Assembly (NCBI GenBank): GCA_902799765.1
Contig: CADCBZ010000028.1
Location: 1-64,000 of the forward strand
Source: an uncultured Prevotellaceae bacterium
GTDB lineage: Bacteria > Bacteroidota > Bacteroidia > Bacteroidales > Bacteroidaceae
DNA: 64,000 nt
Direction of reading: 5' to 3'
The number at the start of each line of letters is the position of its first letter. Position 1 is the stretch's first letter. A program made the position numbers and the translations under genes. Positions 9,458 through 18,571 of this stretch are shown here, piece after piece. The notes under the pieces were generated by a model that worked only from the letters and a program-made list of their open reading frames with translations, did not search any database and was not told the origin of the DNA.

Positions 9458-10267
9458 CTATTTGATCTTTGAGGTCATCGCACTGCGAATCCCCTTATAC
9501 TCTTTCAGGAACGCCTTGGCTGATCCAAAACTCAGGAACATGTCGAGGCGTACTGGTATATGGTTCTGATCGTCAGTGATAAAGAAACGGATCAGCTCAT
9601 GGCTCTTGTTATCTTCACGCTCATAGAATGAGAAAACAAGACAGCGGAACTTCTCCTTTGTCCCATTCATCTTGAAGTTCTCCTTGCCTCGGAACTCCAA
9701 CCAGGAATTTGTCAGACTACGGGCATCACTAATAGGCATAGGGATGATATCACCCTTCTTCATTTTAGAGCAATCGAAGTTACGCGCACGAAGGAAGATC
9801 GACATCATATCATAGATACAGGCATTATACTCTGAGGTCTTCCAGTGCTGTTCACCGTCGGCGTCAATGCGATGCTTCTTCAGTTTACTAAAACCACGCG
9901 GATAGCTGTACCATATCTCATCCACATAGTATCTGCTACCTTCACGGGCTCCCTTGCGGAAATAGAGCGGTGAGAGATTCTTATCGCAGTAGGACAGTAG
10001 CGTATCGCGCATCATAAAATACTTGTCGAGCTTATTGTTGCCACGGGTAATCAGATAAGACTTCCAGGCATCCTGACCTTCAAACTTCGAAAGTCTGGTA
10101 TCCATCTCGGCAGAGCCCACCTTCATCCAGATAAACTTCCAGTTAAAATATAGGTCGTATGAAAGTAACTCACCAGACTTAAAAGCCGTATTCTCAATAC
10201 CACACTGGGCAACTGCAGTCATGGACAGGCCACAACACAAGCAGATGATTGCAAATATCTTCTTCAT
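9458..10267 (-). CDS. DUF3108 family secreted protein
   Basis: A 269-aa protein with a signal peptide (MKKIFAIICLCCGLSMTAVAQ), probably periplasmic. The region after it (ENTAFKSGELLSYDLYFNWKF) resembles the opening of DUF3108 proteins, which lack an assigned activity. An in-frame start exists 75 bases further upstream, but the internal ATG at 10267 gives a clean signal peptide and lies one base after the stop of the preceding lipoprotein gene, so it is preferred. It is the last gene of the GH3-like / lipoprotein / DUF3108 run. Confidence 0.75.
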   Translation of the reverse strand: MKKIFAIICLCCGLSMTAVAQCGIENTAFKSGELLSYDLYFNWKFIWMKVGSAEMDTRLSKFEGQDAWKSYLITRGNNKLDKYFMMRDTLLSYCDKNLSPLYFRKGAREGSRYYVDEIWYSYPRGFSKLKKHRIDADGEQHWKTSEYNACIYDMMSIFLRARNFDCSKMKKGDIIPMPISDARSLTNSWLEFRGKENFKMNGTKEKFRCLVFSFYEREDNKSHELIRFFITDDQNHIPVRLDMFLSFGSAKAFLKEYKGIRSAMTSKIK

Positions 10268-10268
10268 A

Positions 10269-12224
10269 TTATTTTTCTTCCTTCTCAACCAAATTAGTTT
10301 TCTTAATATATTCGATGCCAAGCTCACGGGCTCTGTCGGCATTACGATTCTTCAATTTCTTCTCGCCATCGGCCTTCTGTTTGGTGATGGCGTATGGCTT
10401 CTGCTTATAACGAGGCAAAGCCGTGAGATTCCACTGCTGTGTAACATCCCATTTCTCCTTACATTCAATCTCACGGGGATAGTAATAGACCGGCTCTGCC
10501 TGACGATCCTCATCATAGTCGCCAGTGTCCCAGAGACCATTATCATTAACATCAATAAAGGCACTGAGGTAGTACTTATCAGGATTAACGTGGTCAAAAC
10601 GAACTACACCATCCTTGGCAAGTACTTCCTTCACAACACCATCGTTCTTGTTAAGCAGTCTGACGCGCAGAGGTAAGGAGTCGGCCACACCACTCACCTT
10701 AATGGTTAGTGTACTGTATTCATCGAGACTCTTGACTTTCATACCTCGTTTATATGACTGGGAGACAAACCCGTAGATATCCTCAAAAGCTGCGGAGTCG
10801 ATTTCCAAACTGTATTCCGTATCTGGCCGCCAATCACCCTCTATCCTATAGAAGCGAAGCATATGCGGTATCGGCTGAAAGGTGAATGGTGCCTCGTACC
10901 AAGCAGAGTCAATCATCGAATAGAGATGAACAGCAGCCGTATCTACACGTTGCAACGGCGTAGGCATCTCAATCTCAATCTTCGTATCAGGGTCCATCTG
11001 CTGAGGTATCTTGAAGGTCGGCTCCAAAGGCTTCGCAGGATAGATAGAGTCATAGGACTCCTCACGCTTCTTTTTCCGATCCTGCTCCTTCTGCCATTTC
11101 TCTATCTCTTTGTTCAGTTCCCGCTGGCGCTTAGCATAAGGTGTCTTTGCAAGTGCTTCGAGCGTATCGGTCTGGCTGACAAGGTTACCAAGCGTATCCG
11201 TCATCATATAGGTCACCTCCATACGCAGCGTATCCTGATTGATCAGGGTAGTATCGCGCAACCAATAGTGAATAGTGTCCTGTTGTTCCTTGGTCTCGAT
11301 AACGAAGGCACTGTCGGCATCAAAGTTCAGACCTTTGATGACAGGCAGGTCAGGATGGCCATAAGTGAAGTACATACTGATCTTTTCGGCCTCTTTGCGT
11401 TCCGTCTTCAGCAGATAGCGGTCTGTCTGGATAGGAGTAAAAGCCAACAGGGTAATATCATCGGGCAGAAAATGTGTATAAGGCGTCTGTTTCAAGGCGT
11501 CGATATGCAACGAGTCACGCCAGATTGTGTCTGTACGGACATCGGGCTTCGATGATGGCGTGTAAGTCTCATGGTTAAAGCCGATCATCTCACTCCTCTG
11601 ACTCAAGCGGAAGTCACCATCGGCATCCTTCAGTGCATAAGAGCAGTAAGTTCCTGGAGCTACACCCTTAATAACAAAACGACCTCGGCTGTCAGTTCGT
11701 GACACACGGAGCATCGGCTTGGTCTTGAAAGCTGAATCTGCCAGATCATTGTAAAGACCTACGAGGATGCCTTTCACCGGTTCCAGATTACTGGCATCGA
11801 GTACATAGCCTGACACTTCCATCGTGTCAATCTGATCACCTGTAGAGAAACTATAGGTATAGTTTCCCAACGGGTTTCCCTCATTATTATCACTGATGGC
11901 ATCACTGAAGTCAATGGTATAAGTGGTGTTGGCTTTGAGAGAGTCCTGTAGTTCCACTACAATACGTTTTCCTGCCTCCTTGATTTCTGGCATCTCCAAC
12001 TGTGGTGGTGAGACAATCACCTTATTGGTGGCATCCTCAAGTTTGATATATTCATTGAAGTAGATCGTAATCTTCTTGGCAGAGACATTCGTTGACTGGT
12101 CAGCAGGATGACTGCCAATGACAACGGGTGGGTCATCATCATACCATCCGCCATCAGGCTGTCCCATGCGTGCGCAGCCAATGACGACGCAGGCCATACA
12201 AAAGATATAGAGCAACTTCCTCAT
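10269..12224 (-). CDS. Lipoprotein with N-terminal bacterial Ig-like (Big_5) domain
   Basis: A 651-aa envelope lipoprotein. The signal sequence ends in the lipobox VIGC (Cys17). Residues about 30-130 look like a Big_5 immunoglobulin-like domain (DDPPVVIGSHPADQSTNV, then TYTIDFSDAISDNNEGN). A carboxypeptidase-regulatory-like beta segment follows (VSGYVLDASNLEPVKGILVG). The middle contains a charged stretch rich in Lys and Glu (about residues 365-395). Such proteins are conserved in Bacteroidales without a defined role. Its start overlaps the end of the GH3-like gene by 4 bp and its stop is one base from the DUF3108 gene, so the three are probably one operon. Confidence 0.8.
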   Translation of the reverse strand: MRKLLYIFCMACVVIGCARMGQPDGGWYDDDPPVVIGSHPADQSTNVSAKKITIYFNEYIKLEDATNKVIVSPPQLEMPEIKEAGKRIVVELQDSLKANTTYTIDFSDAISDNNEGNPLGNYTYSFSTGDQIDTMEVSGYVLDASNLEPVKGILVGLYNDLADSAFKTKPMLRVSRTDSRGRFVIKGVAPGTYCSYALKDADGDFRLSQRSEMIGFNHETYTPSSKPDVRTDTIWRDSLHIDALKQTPYTHFLPDDITLLAFTPIQTDRYLLKTERKEAEKISMYFTYGHPDLPVIKGLNFDADSAFVIETKEQQDTIHYWLRDTTLINQDTLRMEVTYMMTDTLGNLVSQTDTLEALAKTPYAKRQRELNKEIEKWQKEQDRKKKREESYDSIYPAKPLEPTFKIPQQMDPDTKIEIEMPTPLQRVDTAAVHLYSMIDSAWYEAPFTFQPIPHMLRFYRIEGDWRPDTEYSLEIDSAAFEDIYGFVSQSYKRGMKVKSLDEYSTLTIKVSGVADSLPLRVRLLNKNDGVVKEVLAKDGVVRFDHVNPDKYYLSAFIDVNDNGLWDTGDYDEDRQAEPVYYYPREIECKEKWDVTQQWNLTALPRYKQKPYAITKQKADGEKKLKNRNADRARELGIEYIKKTNLVEKEEK

Positions 12225-13714
12225 TGATTCAGTTTTAATAATTGTTCGATGATGTCACGCGAATTACTCAGACGGGGCACCTTATGCTGTCCGCCTAACT
12301 TGCCGCGCAGCTTCAGCCAGTCATTGAAGAGGTTTTGGCGGGCTTCCACAATCTCCAGATGCTGAAGTGTGATGTTCTTATAACGCTTAGCCTCGTAGTC
12401 GCTGTTGATTTCCTGCAGACGTTGGTCGAGCAGATCAGCGAACTGCTGTAAGTCCTGCGGGCGCTTCGCAAACTCAATGAGCCACTGATGGCGGCACTTT
12501 GCATTAGCGTCCATAAAAACAGGCGCAGCCGTGTATTCAGACACCTCAGCACCCGTCTGTTCACAGGCATAGGCTAGTCCTTGCTCCGCATTATCCACAA
12601 TCAACTCCTCACCAAAGGCATTGATGAAATGCTTCGTACGACCAGAGATAATGAATTTATAAGGATTGGTTGAGGTAAACTGCACAGTGTCACCGATCTC
12701 ATAGCGCCAGAGACCACACGAGGTGGAGATGACCATCGCATAGTTTTTGCCCGTCTCCACGCCCCAAAGAGGCACAATGTCTTCCCCATCCATAGGAATA
12801 AATTCATAGAATACCCCGTAATCAAGCATTAGCAGCATGGCCTTATCGGCAGGATCGTCCTGAATACCAAAGAACCCCTCACTCGCATTATAGGTTTCCA
12901 TATAATGCATATTGGGCGAGGTGATGAGCTGCTCATACTGTTTTCGGTAAGGCGTGAAGGCCACACCGCCGTGGAAGAACACCTCAATATTAGGCCATAC
13001 CTCCTCCAAATGCGTCTTGCCTGTCATCTCCATCATACAGGTCAGCACAGAGAGCATCCACGAGGGTACACCAGAAATATTCGTCACGTTCTTCGTCATC
13101 GCCTCTCGGGCAATCTTCTCACGCTTGATCTCAAAATCGCCTAAGAGCGCAGTCTGCTTCTTAGGTACACGCACCAAATTCACCAAAGGATTTATATTCT
13201 CGATGAGGATGGCCGAAAGATCACCCACCAATGAATCTGGCAGGTTGTAATTAGGCGCATGACTACCTCCGAGAATGAGGCCCTTGCCGTCGAACATGCG
13301 GGATTTGGGATTATTCCTTAAGTAAAGAGCTACGGAGTCACGACCTCCTGCATAGTGGATCTTCTGCAAACCCTCGTTGCTAACAGGTATAAACTTTGAT
13401 TTGTCGTTCGTCGTACCCGATGACTTGGCATACCATTTCACGCGACCTGGCCAGAGAATATCTGCCTCGCCCTGGCGCATACGATCGATATCGCCTTTCA
13501 GTTCCTCATAGGTATTCACAGGAACACGAGCCATGAAATCATCATAGCCCTTAATGCCTGCAAAATCATGGTTACGCCCATATTCTGTATCCTTGGCTGT
13601 AGATATCAAGTGTTCGAGCACTGCCCGCTGCAATGCCTCTCCCCCATTCAGATGCTTCTCCAAAGCACGCTGACGAGGTACGAACACTTTTCCTATAATC
13701 TGAGTCAGACTCAT
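12221..13714 (-). CDS. GH3 auxin-responsive-promoter family protein (acyl-adenylating fold)
   Basis: A 497-aa member of the GH3 family. Plant homologues join amino acids to acyl acids through an adenylate; the bacterial role is unknown. Conserved segments include YAKSSGTTNDKSKFIPVS (ATP-binding type loop), ETYNASEGFFGIQ and the C-terminal SGRTKHFINAFGEELIVDNAE. The start is set at 13714 (MSLTQIIGK) because a possible -7 box, TATTTTTG (13745-13738), lies just upstream and would exclude the longer in-frame start at 13750. It heads an operon with the Ig-like lipoprotein and DUF3108 genes. Confidence 0.85.
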   Translation of the reverse strand: MSLTQIIGKVFVPRQRALEKHLNGGEALQRAVLEHLISTAKDTEYGRNHDFAGIKGYDDFMARVPVNTYEELKGDIDRMRQGEADILWPGRVKWYAKSSGTTNDKSKFIPVSNEGLQKIHYAGGRDSVALYLRNNPKSRMFDGKGLILGGSHAPNYNLPDSLVGDLSAILIENINPLVNLVRVPKKQTALLGDFEIKREKIAREAMTKNVTNISGVPSWMLSVLTCMMEMTGKTHLEEVWPNIEVFFHGGVAFTPYRKQYEQLITSPNMHYMETYNASEGFFGIQDDPADKAMLLMLDYGVFYEFIPMDGEDIVPLWGVETGKNYAMVISTSCGLWRYEIGDTVQFTSTNPYKFIISGRTKHFINAFGEELIVDNAEQGLAYACEQTGAEVSEYTAAPVFMDANAKCRHQWLIEFAKRPQDLQQFADLLDQRLQEINSDYEAKRYKNITLQHLEIVEARQNLFNDWLKLRGKLGGQHKVPRLSNSRDIIEQLLKLNQ

Positions 13715-13791
13715 TATTAATTGCGCAATTTTGCCTGCAAAAATACGCAATTCCCACGTAACAGCGGAATAATTTACGTTTTTTTTGTATT

Positions 13792-14793
13792 TTATTCCTC
13801 TGAGAAGGCTGCCGCTTCGGCTTCGGCAATGATTTCCTCACGCGACTTCTCCTTAGGTTTCGTGGAGATATCGGAGAGATCATAGTCCTCATCGCTCTCA
13901 GACTCCTTTTGAGGAACAGTCACCTGTTCATCGATCTGCTCACGAGGCTGTTCGATGATGAAATCCTGCTCCTGTTCCGTATCAGGTACAGCCATTGCAG
14001 GTTCTTCTTCCATCTTCGTACGATTGGTCTTGGCAGCAAAGATGGCATCCACAAACTGGGGTTCCCGCTTCAGGCGCTGAAGTGTCTCCTTAGCAGCCTG
14101 CTGCTGTGCCTCTTTCTTGGAATAGCCAGTGCCCTGCTCGCCTTCAACACCCTCAAGCAATACCTGGAAACTGAAGATCGGATTTCCGTTATCGTCTTTT
14201 TTCTGCTTCAGCATCTGGAACTCCATATGCACACGATTCTTCTGCGACCATTCCAACAATTTCGACTTGAAATTGACCTCCTTGAAGGCCACCTTGTCAA
14301 TGTTGATATACTTTCCCAGTATCCGATGCTCCCAGAACCACATGCAAGTGTCGTAGCCGCGATCCAGATAGATAGCCCCCACAAGTGCTTCCAAGGCATT
14401 ACCCTCGACGTAGCTGTTATGGGAAGTGGAGTGACCCGCAGACAGCAACAGTCCTCCCAAACCCATCTCACTGGCAACCTTGCCCAGCGTATCACGCGAC
14501 ACTAACTTGGAACGCGTATTGGTCAAGAACCCTTCACGTTTACCATCATATTGGCGAAAGACTACATCACCCACCACGGCATCGAGTATGGCATCGCCCA
14601 GGAACTCTAGCCGTTCATTGTTCAACGGCTTACCCTTGTCATTGCGCTTACGGATGCTTTTGTGCATCAGCGCCTGTTTGTAATACTCGATGTTGTGGGG
14701 ATAGAACCCAAGGATAGCGTAAAGGGCAGAAAAAAGCTCCTTCTCCTTGCGGAAAGGGAGCTTGATTCTGTCAATGATATTATTAAGCCTCAT
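13792..14793 (-). CDS. rnc: Ribonuclease III with acidic C-terminal extension
   Basis: A 333-aa RNase III that cleaves double-stranded RNA in rRNA and mRNA processing. The catalytic signature NNERLEFLGDA (residues 58-68) and the second acidic site in EALVGAIYLD are present, followed by a double-stranded-RNA-binding domain (about residues 170-240, ending SKKEAQQQAAKETLQRL). About 85 further residues form an acidic tail rich in Glu, Asp and Gln. The start at 14793 (MRLNNIIDRI) overlaps the end of fabF by 11 bp. A longer open frame reaching 14958 lies wholly within fabF and lacks family similarity. Gene order acpP-fabF-rnc is typical for Bacteroidetes. Confidence 0.93.
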   Translation of the reverse strand: MRLNNIIDRIKLPFRKEKELFSALYAILGFYPHNIEYYKQALMHKSIRKRNDKGKPLNNERLEFLGDAILDAVVGDVVFRQYDGKREGFLTNTRSKLVSRDTLGKVASEMGLGGLLLSAGHSTSHNSYVEGNALEALVGAIYLDRGYDTCMWFWEHRILGKYINIDKVAFKEVNFKSKLLEWSQKNRVHMEFQMLKQKKDDNGNPIFSFQVLLEGVEGEQGTGYSKKEAQQQAAKETLQRLKREPQFVDAIFAAKTNRTKMEEEPAMAVPDTEQEQDFIIEQPREQIDEQVTVPQKESESDEDYDLSDISTKPKEKSREEIIAEAEAAAFSEE

Positions 14794-15994
14794 ACTTACG
14801 GAATACCACACAAGCATTATGACCACCGAAGCCGAAGGTGTTGAGATTGTAGTCAATCTCCGGATCCTCGTCACCAGCCTCATGGTTGATGGTGGGAGGC
14901 ACGATATCGTTCTGAACTGCCAATACAGTAGCCATTGCCTCAACAGCACCAGCAGCACCCAGCAGGTGACCGGTCATCGACTTCGTAGAAGAGATGTTGA
15001 GTTTGAAGGCTGCATCACCGAATACCTCCTTGATGGCCTTGGCCTCAGAGATATCTCCTACATGGGTAGAAGTGCCATGCACATTGATATAATCAATCTC
15101 CTCAGGCTTCATACCTGCATCCTCAAGTGCACTCTGCATCACAAGCTTGGCACCGAGTCCCTCAGGATGAGAAGCGGTGATATGATGAGCATCGGCACTC
15201 ATGCCGGCACCAACCATCTCTGCATAGATCTTCGCACCACGAGCCTTGGCATGCTCCAGCTCCTCAAGGATCAGACAACCTGCACCCTCGCCCATGATGA
15301 AACCATCACGGCTGGCACTGAATGGACGACTGGCCTTCTCGGGCTCATCGTTACGGGTAGAGAGTGCCTTCATGGCATTGAAACCACCCACACCTGCTTC
15401 GCAGATAGCAGCTTCTGCGCCACCTGCTACAATCACGTTGGCTTTACCCAGACGAATCAGGTTAAAGGCATCAGCCAGTGCATTCGAAGAAGAAGCACAA
15501 GCAGATGACGTGATATAGTTAGGACCATGGAAACCATACATGATAGAGATCTGTCCGGCAGCGATGTCGGCAATCATCTTCGGGATGAAGAAAGGATTGA
15601 ACTTCGGACCGTCCTCCTTATGTGTAGCATAGTAGCTCACCTCCTCTTCGAAGGTCTTGATACCACCGATACCCACACCGAATACAACACCGATACGGTT
15701 CTTATCCTCTTGCTCCAGATCCATACCACAATCCTCAACGGCCTGCTTGGCAGCAACCAAAGCCAACTGGGTATAGCGGTCCATCTTACGGGCTTCCTTA
15801 CGATCCAGATAGTCAGCAACGTTGAGGTTCTTCACCTCACATGCGAACTGAGTTTTAAAATTTGTTGCGTCGAAAAGTGTAATAGGAGCGGCACCACTGA
15901 CTCCATTGAGCAGGTTCTCCCACGTCTCTTTTGGAGTGTTGCCGACTGGCGTAACTGCGCCAAGACCTGTTACAACTACTCTTTTTAATTCCAT
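14783..15994 (-). CDS. fabF: 3-oxoacyl-[acyl-carrier-protein] synthase II
   Basis: A 403-aa condensing enzyme of fatty-acid elongation. The Cys-His-His triad is visible: Cys166 in TSSACASSS, His306 in NVHGTSTHVGD and His343 in STKSMTGHLLGAAGA. The N-terminus MELKRVVVTGLGAVTPVGN is typical. It follows acpP by 67 bp, and its 3' end overlaps the start of rnc by 11 bp. Location is cytoplasmic. Confidence 0.96.
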   Translation of the reverse strand: MELKRVVVTGLGAVTPVGNTPKETWENLLNGVSGAAPITLFDATNFKTQFACEVKNLNVADYLDRKEARKMDRYTQLALVAAKQAVEDCGMDLEQEDKNRIGVVFGVGIGGIKTFEEEVSYYATHKEDGPKFNPFFIPKMIADIAAGQISIMYGFHGPNYITSSACASSSNALADAFNLIRLGKANVIVAGGAEAAICEAGVGGFNAMKALSTRNDEPEKASRPFSASRDGFIMGEGAGCLILEELEHAKARGAKIYAEMVGAGMSADAHHITASHPEGLGAKLVMQSALEDAGMKPEEIDYINVHGTSTHVGDISEAKAIKEVFGDAAFKLNISSTKSMTGHLLGAAGAVEAMATVLAVQNDIVPPTINHEAGDEDPEIDYNLNTFGFGGHNACVVFRKYEA

Positions 15995-16061
15995 AAGCTT
16001 AGATTAAAGCATAAGGGTTGCTTCGAGTATGACGAAGCAACCCTTATGTTGTTACTCATAT

Positions 16062-16298
16062 TTATTTTGCGTTCTCCTCGATGTAAGCGATAGCGTCACC
16101 TACTGTAGCGATCTTCTCAGCCTTGTCGTCGGGAATAGAAATACCAAACTCCTTCTCGAACTCCATGATCAGCTCAACGGTATCCAGTGAATCTGCACCC
16201 AGATCATTTGTGAAGCTGGCCTCAGCCTTTACTTCTGCCTCATCAACACCGAGTTTATCAACGATAATTGCCTTTACTTTGCTTTCAATTTCTGACAT
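16062..16298 (-). CDS. acpP: Acyl carrier protein
   Basis: A 78-aa acidic acyl carrier protein. The phosphopantetheine attachment site is Ser37 in [12 protein letters not shown]. Size and charge are standard. It is the first gene of the acpP-fabF-rnc run and supplies the carrier for FabF. Confidence 0.97.
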   Translation of the reverse strand: MSEIESKVKAIIVDKLGVDEAEVKAEASFTNDLGADSLDTVELIMEFEKEFGISIPDDKAEKIATVGDAIAYIEENAK

Positions 16299-16372
16299 AA
16301 TTGTAATACTTTAAAATGTTAATAATGATTTTGCTATCTTGAAAATTTCCAGCATATTGCTGAAATCGGGTG

Positions 16373-16404
16373 CAAAGTAACACATTTTCTTTCACTTACG
16401 CAAA
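16373..16404 (-). promoter_or_regulatory. Promoter of acpP-fabF-rnc
   Basis: On the minus strand TTTG (16404-16401) is followed after 20 bases by TTACTTTG (16380-16373), one mismatch from the -7 form TAnnTTTG. Transcription would start about 70 bases before the acpP ATG. Confidence 0.45.
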
Positions 16405-16526
16405 CTTTTTATAGAAAATCTTACGTTCACTTGCACAAATAGGGGTAAACTGTGCACATTTTAGCCTGTTTTGTGTGCGTTACCAGCAACAAAAATGCAA
16501 AATTAGATGAAAATATGTGGAATTAG

Positions 16527-16557
16527 TTGGTTATTTGAAAAAGTTTCTGTAGTTTTG
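16527..16557 (+). promoter_or_regulatory. Promoter of the DUF4254 / glycosyltransferase operon
   Basis: TTGG (16527-16530), a 19-base spacer and TAGTTTTG (16550-16557) match the Bacteroidetes promoter form. The position decides the start of the next gene: an open frame beginning at 16507 would start upstream of this promoter, whereas the ATG at 16576 is about a dozen bases after the expected transcription start. Confidence 0.5.
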
Positions 16558-16575
16558 CGGAATAAAACAATTAAT

Positions 16576-17178
16576 ATGTCGTTTACCAAGCAAGCAAATC
16601 AGATTTTCAATCGGGCGATCAGTGACTACCATCTGACTGATGACGTCAATACGCCCATCCATAACCCTTATGCTAAGAACACCATCGAGCACAGCCTTTA
16701 TCTCAAGTGCTGGATCGATACCGTGCAATGGCATTATGAGGATATTATCCGCGATCCTCACATTGCCCCTGTGGAGGCACTCGCGCTGAAACGTAGGATT
16801 GACAGCAGTAACCAGGAGCGTACCGACCTGGTGGAAGAGATTGACGCCTACTTCCGTACACTTTATAGCAATGTGGTGCCACAGCCTGATGCAAGACTCA
16901 ACACAGAGAGTCCTGCCTGGGCCGTTGACCGTCTGAGCATTCTTGCTCTTAAGATCTATCACATGCAGGAGCAGGTGGAGCGTAAGGACGCAGAGCCGGC
17001 TCATATCCAGAAGTGTCAGGCCAAGCTCGCCGTACTGAAAGAGCAGCAGGTAGATCTCGCTCTGGCCATCGATCAGCTGTTGGAAGATATCCAAGAGGGG
17101 CGCAAATACATGAAGGTTTATCTTCAGATGAAGATGTATAACGATCCGAGCACTAATCCGATACTCTATAAGAAGTGA
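16576..17178 (+). CDS. DUF4254 domain protein
   Basis: A 200-aa soluble, mostly helical protein without a signal peptide. It resembles DUF4254 proteins, which in Bacteroidales commonly sit next to a family 9 glycosyltransferase, as here. The start at 16576 (MSFTKQANQIFN) is chosen because the promoter -7 box ends at 16557. Its stop overlaps the GTG start of the glycosyltransferase by 4 bp (GTGA), which suggests coupled translation and a shared pathway, perhaps lipopolysaccharide core assembly. No catalytic motif is recognised. Confidence 0.8.
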   Translation: MSFTKQANQIFNRAISDYHLTDDVNTPIHNPYAKNTIEHSLYLKCWIDTVQWHYEDIIRDPHIAPVEALALKRRIDSSNQERTDLVEEIDAYFRTLYSNVVPQPDARLNTESPAWAVDRLSILALKIYHMQEQVERKDAEPAHIQKCQAKLAVLKEQQVDLALAIDQLLEDIQEGRKYMKVYLQMKMYNDPSTNPILYKK

Positions 17179-18227
17179 GAAAAGAGCATATCTTAGTCAT
17201 CCGCTTCTCAGCACTCGGTGATGTGGCAATGGCCGTTCCGGTGGTATGGGCACTGGCAAACCAGTACCCTGATATCCGTGTGACGGTACTGAGTCGTGGC
17301 CCGGCCAGGCCGCTTTTCGACGATCTTGCTCCCAATGTCAACTTCATGGAAGCCGATGTGAAACATGAGTATCATGGTGTGAGAGGTCTGAACGCGCTCT
17401 ATCGCCGACTGGTGGCTAAGCAGTTTACGAAGGTGGCAGACCTGCACAATGTGCTCCGTTCCGACTATCTCCGTATGCGCTTCAACTTAGGCAGATACCG
17501 TGTGGAGCATATCGATAAGCACCGTCGTATGCGCCGCAAGCTCACCTCATATAAACATAAGGTAATGCAACAGCTGCCCTCATCATTTGAGAACTATGCG
17601 GAGGTCTTCGCTCGCCTGGGCTACCCTGTTGATATAAGCCAATTCCATTCCATCTTCCCACCGGAGGGCGGTAACCAGAATATGCTGCCCGCCATTATCG
17701 GGCCGAAGAGTAGTTTCCAGAAATGGATCGGTATCGCGCCGTTTGCCGCACACAAGGGAAAGATCTATCCTCCCCAACTCATGGAGCAGGTTATTGCACA
17801 ACTCATCCAGAAGGAACCCCGTGCCCGTATCTTACTCTTCGGGCAGGGAGAGTTGGAAGAACAGTACTTTAAGCAATGGTGTGATCAATACCAGCAATGT
17901 CTATACGTTGGCAAACACTGCGAGACCTTATATCAGGAACTGATTCTCATGAGCCATCTTGACGTGATGCTCTCGATGGACTCCGCCAATATGCATCTGG
18001 CATCGCTGACAGCCATCCCAGTGGTCAGCGTCTGGGGAGCCACCCATCCGATGGCAGGCTTCCTTGGCTATCACCAGTCACAGGAGAACGCCATTCAGGT
18101 GGATCTCGACTGCCGCCCCTGCAGCATCTTTGGCAATAAGCCCTGTAAGCGCGGCGACTATGCTTGTCTGAATAACATTCCGCCTGAGCGGATTGTTGAG
18201 AGAATAACATCTATTATTAATAACTAA
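17175..18227 (+). CDS. Family 9 glycosyltransferase (heptosyltransferase-like)
   Basis: A 350-aa GT9 protein of the ADP-heptose:LPS heptosyltransferase type, expected at the cytoplasmic face of the inner membrane. The N-terminus shows the family opening ILVIRFSALGDVAMAVPVV. The C-terminal domain contains the nucleotide-sugar region DVMLSMDSANMHLASLTAIPVVSVWGAT, written here as two parts: DVMLSMDSANMHLA and IPVVSVWGAT. The start codon is GTG, overlapping the preceding stop. Whether it adds heptose or another sugar to lipid A-core is unknown. Confidence 0.87.
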   Translation: MRKEHILVIRFSALGDVAMAVPVVWALANQYPDIRVTVLSRGPARPLFDDLAPNVNFMEADVKHEYHGVRGLNALYRRLVAKQFTKVADLHNVLRSDYLRMRFNLGRYRVEHIDKHRRMRRKLTSYKHKVMQQLPSSFENYAEVFARLGYPVDISQFHSIFPPEGGNQNMLPAIIGPKSSFQKWIGIAPFAAHKGKIYPPQLMEQVIAQLIQKEPRARILLFGQGELEEQYFKQWCDQYQQCLYVGKHCETLYQELILMSHLDVMLSMDSANMHLASLTAIPVVSVWGATHPMAGFLGYHQSQENAIQVDLDCRPCSIFGNKPCKRGDYACLNNIPPERIVERITSIINN

Positions 18228-18239
18228 ACACTTACGATT

Positions 18240-18395
18240 ATGAAGTACATTTGCGAAGTTTGCGGTTACGTCTATGACCCCGCAGTAGGAGATCCCGACA
18301 GTGGCATCGAGCCAGGAACAGCCTTTGAGGATATCCCCGATGATTGGGTATGCCCCATCTGTGGCGTAGGCAAAGACGAGTTTAAGCCCGAGTAA
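18240..18395 (+). CDS. Rubredoxin
   Basis: A 51-aa rubredoxin starting [14 protein letters not shown]. Two CxxCG knuckles, CEVCG (Cys5, Cys8) and CPICG (Cys38, Cys41), bind a single iron. It would carry electrons in anaerobic or oxidative-stress redox reactions in the cytoplasm. It starts 12 bases after the glycosyltransferase stop and may be co-transcribed with it, though the functional link is unclear. Confidence 0.95.
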   Translation: MKYICEVCGYVYDPAVGDPDSGIEPGTAFEDIPDDWVCPICGVGKDEFKPE

Positions 18396-18429
18396 ATACA
18401 CTCAAAACGCAGTTTTTGCGGGATTTAAT

Positions 18430-18467
18430 TCTGGCACTTTTTACATTTAAATGTAGGAAGTGCCAGA
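18430..18467. terminator. Hairpin after the rubredoxin gene
   Basis: Arms TCTGGCACTT (18430-18439) and AAGTGCCAGA (18458-18467) are perfectly complementary, and the loop itself holds the palindrome ACATTTAAATGT (18443-18454). A T-rich stretch follows on the plus strand. This is a likely terminator of the rightward transcript. Confidence 0.45.
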
Positions 18468-18518
18468 TTTAATTCTAGCAAATTTTCCCTTTAAGGGTAA
18501 AAATGGGCGATATAAAAG

Positions 18519-18546
18519 AAGAGGTGCACCAGATGGCGCACCTCTT
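18519..18546 (-). terminator. Terminator downstream of susD
   Basis: AAGAGGTGC (18519-18527) pairs with GCACCTCTT (18538-18546), a 9-bp stem with a 10-base loop. On the minus strand it is followed by a T-rich run (CTTTTATAT). It lies 25 bases past the susD stop codon. Confidence 0.55.
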
Positions 18547-18571
18547 ACAGAAAAGATAAACGAGAGAATTA

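Noticed and set aside
10863..11555. 230-codon open frame on the plus strand
   Set aside because: It is opposite the Ig-like lipoprotein gene, whose domains and lipobox are clear; the plus-strand translation shows no family pattern.
14794..14958. N-terminal extension of RNase III
   Set aside because: It lies wholly within fabF in another frame and has no similarity to RNase III.
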